From NCBI GenBank assembly GCA_026874595.1, contig CM049320.1, forward strand, positions 42,354,714 to 42,418,713: a stretch of 64,000 bases of DNA, given 5' to 3'. The position numbers and the translations under genes are program-made. This DNA comes from Sipunculus nudus (lineage: Eukaryota; Annelida; Sipuncula; Golfingiida; Sipunculidae). Every line of letters starts with the position of its first letter. The first letter of the stretch is position 1. This document shows positions 38,701-47,900 of the stretch, one piece after another. A model generated the notes under the pieces. That model saw only the letters and a program-made list of their open reading frames with translations. It made no database searches and was not told where the DNA came from.

Positions 38701-41700
38701 TTTTTGGTGTGTAGGCAGATAATGACCAGTTACAGATCGATTTTTTGTTTTGTCTCAGTTGACCTACTTTTGACCATTTGACTGCTCCTGAACATAGAAA
38801 GTTTCATGAAAAATATAAATTTTTTATAACAAATGCATATGTACTGACTTTTTTTTACCTACTTTTGACCATACGACACCTCCTGAACTTAAAAAATTTT
38901 CCAAATTTTATAAATGTTTCTAATTTGCCCAAAGCGGAGGCATTCGTGTCGTTCTGACACATCTAGTTTTTTACAAATTTGAACAGATTCACACCGGCTG
39001 TGGTATAAAACTTGATACATCCACCGCATATCTATATATGTATGCAGTTGAACAGCACTAATGAAATTATAAAGTGGTTAAAGTAAGGATTTGGTTACCC
39101 CAAATTAAGTCAGCTACACACCAGAAGACAGGCCTTGGAATGACGATTAAAATGAGCTACTGTTGAAGTAGATACAACTAATAGTCACACAGATATGAAG
39201 AAAAAAACGTTTTGTATTCTTTTGATGACCTTGACCTTTGACCTAGATTGACCAAAAACAATAGGCTCCTGTCATTTTACATTTTCCATCAACTGTGTAA
39301 GTTTGAAAGCGATTGCAGCAAAATTGTGTTCTGTGGAGAGGGAACAGACAGACAGACACACAGACATCGTGACTGACCAACTAGCTTTGCGGAAATCGGA
39401 GATTTCCGGCAAGCAAAATTTAGGATATACCTTGCTCGTTCATTGAACTATTGAGGAGATATTCATGAAATTAAAATATTCAGATCAAATCAAGGAATTT
39501 CATTTTCTTGTGGTTGGTTTTCAGATGATGAAGCATGTGGCCTCACAGATCAGGAACTGAGTGATGACTTTATAGCGTTAAATAAGTAAGTAAATTTCAC
39601 AATTATAGTTGGAAATCACCATTTCTTGAGAAGAACAGCAAATGTCGTATAAGGTCATGATGTGCTTTTTATTTAAATAGGAGCATTTCAATCACTTGTT
39701 AATTATATCACAGTGTTTATCACTCTATATATCACATTACCCCAGGTTAACCCATCATTTATGTTCAACAACAAACCCTAGAAATTTCTAGTTAATTCAT
39801 TTTCCAATGATGTAACACATTACCCCAGGTTAACCCATCATTTATGTTCAACAACAAACCCTATAAATTTCTAGTTAAATCATTTTCCAACGATGTTAGT
39901 CTCAGTAAGAAGATTTGTTTCCCTTGACTGACTGAAGTGTTGGTCAGCTTGATACAGGAAATTTGTAAAATGAAAATAATTCATGATAAAACACATTCTT
40001 GTTGCAAACAGGAACTGGTATTATATTTGAAGAAAGGTAATTAAAACACAGGTGTAACTGCTCATTTGTAAAGTCTAGCTAATCTTAAGAAAAATAAATG
40101 ACAGACAGTCAAAGTTTTTGTAACATTGAATCATAACCAGTACTTCATGTCTAAATTACCACCTTTGTTTGAATGCATTGTATAGTAAATTACAGACTAC
40201 ATTATAGTTGTGGTCATTTGTCTCTTTCTTAATCATTCATATATTTGAGCAGACCAACGGATACTCTAGTAACAATCTGTTCAGATAAATTTTCCATTTT
40301 CTGTGAATATGCATGAAAAGCCTCATTCTAGGGGCAAGTCTCAAAATTAGGAGTGACCTCGAATGTTTATTGTGATACCATCTATATTTTTTCATCTAAA
40401 CTTTTGCCAAAAACTCTCACAATTCACTTTTTAGTTATCTCACTCTCATTATCACCATAACAATATACACATATGCTCAGGGGGCATTAAGTGTTGAATC
40501 CTATTCAGTACCAAAGCATCAGACATGACAATGGGATCTTCATTTTTTACCTTTGTTTGACATGTCTCTGAGTATACAGGTGATGGGTGTCTCTGAGAAT
40601 GTTAACTTTCTCAATGATTGACAGGTCTCTGGGTATACAAGTGATGGGTGTCTCTGAGAATATTAACTTTCTCAATGATTGACAGGTCTTTGGGTATACA
40701 GGTGATGGTTGTCTCTGAGAATATTAACTTTCCCAGTGATTGACAGGTCTTCATGTATCCGGGTGATGGGTATCACTGAGATCTACAGGTGATGCCTATC
40801 TCTGAAAATGTTATCTTTCTCTATGTTTGACAGATCTTTGGGTATACAGGTGATTGGTATCTTGAAGAATGTTAACTTTTCCTATGTTTGATAGGTCTCA
40901 GGGTTTACAGGTGATTGGTGTCTCTGAGAATGTTAACTTTCTCAATGATTGACAGGTCTTTGGGTATAAAGGTGATGGGTATCTCTGAGAATGTTAACTT
41001 TCTCCATGATTGACAGGTCTTCATGTATCCGGGTGATGGGTTTCACTAAGAATGTTAACTTTCCCAATGTTTGACAGGTCTTCAGGTATGCAGGTGATGC
41101 CTGTCTCTGAGAACGTTAATGCTGCCAATGTTTGACAGGTATTCAGATTTATACTACGCTCATAACATAGCACACCAACTGTTGGTCTACGGCCTATATC
41201 AAAGCGATGTTTGTTTGGACTTTGTTATCTGATGCTGGATACGAGAGGAGCATCCTATTTCTGGCCTATCAGATGAGAACCTATGCTGGAAGACACAACC
41301 TCTATGATTGGCCGAAATGGTCTCATGATTTATAACACACATAGCTGCACCCTGTTTCTTGCGAGAGGTAGAGCACTTCGTCAAGTATAGCTACAGCAAC
41401 ATCAGCGTTATGCTATAGCGGGATATTTGGCCAAAAAGGATTGTCTAATTTGTGTACTAAAAGGGAGTGGCAAATCAATCTGTTTTGAGGCTATGCCGAT
41501 GCTATCGTGCTCGTGATTTTACTGCTGCTTCAACTTGTACAAGCCCAGGTAACCAGCAACAGGAAGAGAGAAGAGGAGGCAGCAGCTGTGAGTGATGCTT
41601 CAGAGCATAGCGTCGGCCTGCAGCATGGACAATACAGGTGATGGATTATATTATAACTATAAATTCTGTAAATGACTGTGATACTTTATACAGGCATGTG

Positions 41701-44700
41701 CAGTTAAGAATCATATTTGTTTGTGACCTGTCAAAAGTTAGGAGTTACTTAGAATAATATGAAAAAGTATCTGTCAAATATTTAAGATATTTTATGTATG
41801 CTTATTAATTGTCTATATTGCCTCAGGAATATTTGAATTATAATTCAGGGGTCATTTACAATTATAAACATTTTCTAAGCATGCAAAGATAATGCTTTCT
41901 ATACCCCAAAGATTTTCAAAGAAAATGTTCTAACACAAACAAATATGGCATCAAACCATTCAATAAATGAATTTCATTAGTTTAATATCTTTATTCTGTT
42001 TACAGCTATTTGTTTGGCAGTCCTGAAAACTTTTGCAAGACAAGAAGATATGGAGTATGCATGCTGAAGTTGCCCATGTATAAGGAGAGAGTGGTTGCTT
42101 TAGTCTGATGAAGTTCACACTGCAGTGTCTTGGTAATTTTTTTCAAAATTTTAGTGAAATAAAGACATGTCTTCTTAATAATATTTTAATGCTACTGGCA
42201 TATTGTGCTTGTTGGTGAGTTATATTGGCAAAAAAAGCATGATGAGTTTGTAATTTACATTACATTTGTGAAGGGCAGCCATTTATGTTAGACTTAAGTT
42301 TGAACTTTGACTTACGGCCACTTTTTCTTGGATTGGACACCAGGATCTTGTGTTCATTGTATTCATTATTGTGTGACATTATTTACAAATTTAATTTACT
42401 GCTCAAATAAAACTGGAATTGTTTTCAAATTGTATTGTAACATCTTGTGGCACAAATTTTCTTTTTTTTTAGTCAGTATTAACCTGTTACTTATAAAAAA
42501 AAATATCAAAATGAGCCAGGTGTTTTTATCTGATGCCATTTCATCCTTGTGCTTTTCAGGGGTCTATCTGCTGAGGGGAAACCAGCCTTTAAGAAGTATT
42601 TGCTGAGGTTGGAATCCTAAAGTTCTTGTTTCCATTAGCACCCATGATGGCGCTGAAAGGTACTGCAAACCAGATTAAAGAATAAAGATTTTGGCAGTGA
42701 GATAACCTGAAGTAATACGTGAAATACTGGACAGCCAGAGCAATATCAGGTACAGATACATATAGTTCATTTTTAAGGCAAATTGGTGACCAATTCATTA
42801 TTTGCCACCTGGAAGGAGAACAGTCATTTAATTATATTTTTTTTGCCATGGTCATGGATACTTTAATAACACTCATTGCAATTTTGAGTGACATGTTATA
42901 ATGGTAAAAAAATGTTATAGAGTATGAATGCAGGCCAGCTCAAGTGATTTAAGTAATGCACCAATTATAACATAGTCAAATTTCAATGCTGTGTGAACAA
43001 GCTACATTTACATGAAGTTAACTAACCAAAGGCAAAGCCTTTGTAGTTATTTTGTAGACTGTGTGTTGCTTAAATATCAAGAGGGCTTGATTACCTAAAC
43101 TGGTTTGTTGAACAGATGCAGGAGTCTACATGCCCACAGACTATTATAAACAGCAGAAGAATAAAAAAAATGTTCTGAGGTTTACATGCACTTTCCTGAG
43201 GCACAGGCCAGTCTACAAACGTGGAAAAGAGATTTTTTGAGATGGTACATTCAAAGACCCCTGCGTGACCTGGCCTCATCATGATCTAAGCTACACGTTG
43301 TATTTGCAACAAAGGTGATAGGTGTTGGGATAGATGTGAGGTGTGATCAGATAATTTTGTATGGTCCTAATCAGACCTGTGATGACTATCTTCAGCAGAT
43401 TGAGCGAGGTGGGTGATCTGGTGGTCAGACACAGTGGACATCAACTGCGCTCCATAAAAGATCTATGCTTAGAGCAATAAAGAGTTGAAGATGAAGATTT
43501 TGTTGAAGATGAGAGTGTTGCAGATGAAGATGTTCATTAAATGGTTCTTCAGGACTTTGGAAGTTCAGAACTCAATCGTCTCCACTACATCTGTGCTGCT
43601 CATTCTGTGCCTGAAAATGCAAGTGTGGGAGGTGTGGAGATGAGCAGACTGGTGGCGCCATCTGAATTTTTTTAGATTTTATGAGGGCATAAATCATCAC
43701 TGTTTGACCTAGAATTTTCTTACATGACATCCAGGGAAGTTCATGAATAATCTCCCCTTAGAAAACTGAAACTGGGTCTTTATTAACCATATCCTCTGAG
43801 CTATGGGCCTCTGAAGTACCTAAACTGGAATTTTAGATTTTCTCTAAATTTAGAACTCTTTCTCTATTTTTGAGACCTTAAAGATGCGCTTGTCAGTTAA
43901 CAGGGCACAAACCTAACCATTGGACCTGGAATCTTCCATCTTGACATTCAGGGAGGTCCATAAAAAATCTCCATGGAAACCTGAAATAAGGTCTCTGTTA
44001 CCCATATCCTCCCAAGTTATGGGACACAGAAATACCTACCAGAATAATTAAAAATTTGATACAACAGCTCCAATATCTGAACAGCTTATACATTGATCAC
44101 CATGATTCTTTGCATGCATATTTATCATGGAGTATTTCATCAGTTCCTGCAGACTAGTTTGTGCCACCTTGTTTTTTTACCCATATTTTTTAAAATTTAC
44201 TTGATGTGTTTGTCCATTAACAGGGCACAAATCATAACCATTGGACGTAAAATCTTCTAACTTGACATGCAGGGAGGCCCATGAATAGTCTCCTTAGAAA
44301 CCTGAAATAAGTTCTCTGTTACCCATAACCTCTGAGCTGTGGGGCTTCGAATTACCCCCCAATATAATGGGAAATTCGATACAAAAGCTCTAGTATCGGA
44401 ACAACTGCATTGATCACCATGATTCATTGAAACATGATATTAGGTCTCTGTTATCCATATTCCCTGAGCTATGAGGCTTATTAGCCCCCCCCCCCCCAGC
44501 CCAGAATATTTGAAAATGTGAAACAAAAGTAGGGAACAAATCATAACCAATGGACCCAGAATCTTCTAACTTGACATTCTGAGAGTTCCTAAAAAGTTCT
44601 CCCGAGAAACCTGAAATTGAGTCACTGTGACCTATATTCTTTTGGGGTATGTTTAAGCACCCCAGAAATAATGCAAATACACACAAATTGCCAGATTCCA

Positions 44701-44929
44701 CAGGAAAGGCTTGTTGGAGTATCATCAAATTTGGTGTGCTTATTGGTCTTAAACAATGATTTCACTTACATTATCCTAATAAGTTCCCCCTGCAAGGACA
44801 TTGTCAACATGTCAGTTGGCTGAGCGTCATGACTCATGGGTCACTTGTTATATCTTTTAGTAAATAATATAGGCTTTTTATAATAATATCTATATATGAT
44901 ATATATATATATATATAATCTATATAATC

Positions 44930-44976
<47 letters not shown>

Positions 44977-47900
44977 GGTACAGCTTTAGAGGTTCCACTA
45001 AATCTAAATCAGTCACTGAAAATGATATATATGATAATGATGATACATTATAAGAATCATGTGCAGGTATACATGTTATATATGATATATTCTCAATATG
45101 CAAAGCTCTCAAGCGAATTGCCTGGCTTAGACAGCAGTCACGGCACTAAGCTACGCCTTCAGTCACCGTCAAGGTTTTTAAAAAAAAAAACTAGTTTTAA
45201 AATTCAGTTTTTATCTAAAATGTATTCAAGAACAGGCTTCATTACCTCAGTGTTCCGGGGTCACAATTTACCGTCACAATGTCTAACTTCATCTTAAAAG
45301 ATAAAATATGAACCTGCAATAGTTTAGCTACAAGTGTCATGTAATCATGCAAACAGGCAGTGTAAAATGTAAAACTGACCATGCAAACTGAAAATATTTT
45401 TAACTTGTAGATTCATCATATTAAATAGGCAGAGCCTATTTTGCGGGTACAGGTAAATAGCCCATTAAATACAAATGTCTATTTTGCCTGTACAATAAAG
45501 ACGCTCACTATAACTTTGATTGTGTCATACATATAAAAGCTTACCTGAGACCACTCATGTAATTAGAGGAATTGTATAAGCAAGTGTGAGTTTGTGCTAT
45601 TGTGGTCACCTCAAATCAGGGTGTTCTGACTTAATAAGGCAGATTGTTTGTGTCACATTTGGCATTATGTGTCAGGGACGATAAAACTGTGAGCTGTAAT
45701 GTAGACTGTGTAAAAGCATGAGGTAATAAGCAAATACCGTAAATTCTGTTTTTACCGCCGCATGTCTATTTATAGCCGCACCCTGAGTTTGCAAAGTCTC
45801 TTAACGGAGCTCCCACTAAGGTCCAAAATAAAGTATTAAATTGTTGTTTTAAAAGACAAGCACTGGGGGGGGGGGGGGGGTAGCATCCCCCAACATAAGT
45901 TTCAAGTTGTCTGTCATTATTTTATTGAGAACAATTTGAGACATCATATCTATTTAACTACATGTAAAAATTTAACAAATCATGGCAAATTGATAAATTT
46001 GAAATGACAGCTTGGGCAGAGCTTGTCACAACAAAGCTTGACAATATTTATGGTCCCTTTGATATTGTGTAAACGATGTCCCCAAAGCCACACACAACTG
46101 ACGCGCGACACGCAACTGTCCTGTGTGAAGCATAACAATGGGCCTTCTCGTGGTCACGAGTTGATATTCCTTACACAAGTAACATCCATACAACGTTTTT
46201 GACAAATTAACTAGAAATGTTTCTGCAGGCGCATGTTCAAACTAGGAGCGAGGATGACCGAAAAGAAGTCTAATCTAGTGCACGTAATACACAAAAAGGT
46301 CAAATATGACTTTAATAAATTTTATAAAAAACACACTACTTGAGTGTGTACTTCAAAACTCCCTCGAATCCTCCATCATTGTACGCATGAACGGAGGACC
46401 CGTGAATTGGGAGTTAGCACTATCAGTGACAAGATAATACGCTAGACATGTCTTGTAATCTAGGTAATTACCATAAATACTGCGTTATATAAAGATATCA
46501 TATAACATTTGGTCTTGTTATAACAGTAAATAAACTTGTGTGAACGGTTCAGAATTTTTGGGGTTTTCCTTTCATTAAGCACGACCCTGGTTCGGGGTCA
46601 TGCTGCAGATGCTTTCCAATATGTAGCGTGTATGACTGAGGTAGGGCCCGTCTCAGTCATGGTACAGGACAACCATGGGCGCAGCCATATTGCCTGTCAA
46701 GTGTTTGTTAACTCAGCTCTTTAGAAGGGTAAGATTTCCGCTGACTCGGGAGCATACAGGTATACAGGTGATGGGTATCTCTGAGAATGTTAACTTTCCC
46801 CATGTTTGACAGGTCTTCAGGTATACAGGTGATGCCTATCTCTGAGATGGTCAGACAGGGTCAGACATCAGCGGAACGGGCAGCTGCATTCAAGCAGAAG
46901 ATGATGTTTGGCAGCAGAGTTAACCGGGAATCAGGTACTAAATAAAAAATGGTTCACTTCCTTAAAAACAGCGACATACCTTGAAAGCCACTTTAACAAA
47001 TATAAAGTCATGTTATGTGCTTTCATAATTTAGTTTTACAGAGACATCTGTGATGCACAGAAAGCAAGATTAACTTCGATTTGGACTCTTTGCCTCTTGT
47101 AGGTTTTGAGGTTGTCCCGATTTGACATTTCTTTTTATTTCTGGACATTTTGCGGAGTGCTTAGTTCTCCATTTTGTAAATCGCGACCAAACTAATTCTT
47201 ATTCTTAGTATGCACATCTGCACAATTGGATGTCTCCGGGCTGAATCCGGCACTCTACCCCCTGGTCCACAGAAGCTTGGAGCATGTAACATGGTATATC
47301 TTTCTGGTAAAAAGCAGGCTTTTCCGATTGCTAACACATATTAAACTAAGGGATGCATTCAAGATTAAGGAACGGCTATGTTGTTATATGTCGCAGCAGA
47401 TGTATGATAGCCCTCATTACAAATTTTCTCTCTGGGAGTTTGAGGTGAAAACTACACAAACGTTTGGACACCTTTAATAGCTCTAATGAATTAAATCATC
47501 AGGGATTGGAAAGTCTGGGTTTGAATTCTGCTCCAGACAACTTGAAGATTTGTGTACCAAGTGTCATTGCCGTCTGCATCAGACAACTTGAATATTTGTG
47601 TACCAATTATCATGGCCGTCTGCATCAGACAACTTGAATATTTGTGTACCAATTATCATGACCTTTTGCATCAGACAACTTGAATACTCAAGGACTCAGA
47701 ACCGAGCCTTTTCTTTTTTTTGGGACACTCCCAGGGCCTGCAGGTGCAATAGTCACAGGGCCTGGTTAACACCAGGATATATAATGGGAGGAATCGCTCG
47801 AGTGTTACTGCCCTGCCATTTAGTCTTAAATCTGAATATCCAGATAATCATTAACCTTTGTAAAGCTAGCTTAAAAAAAGATGTAATTAACTGGAACAAA

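Noticed and set aside
47226-47477. 83-codon frame inside intron 5
   Set aside because: Not recognised and not flanked by splice sites in a phase that would fit the NOL7-like gene.
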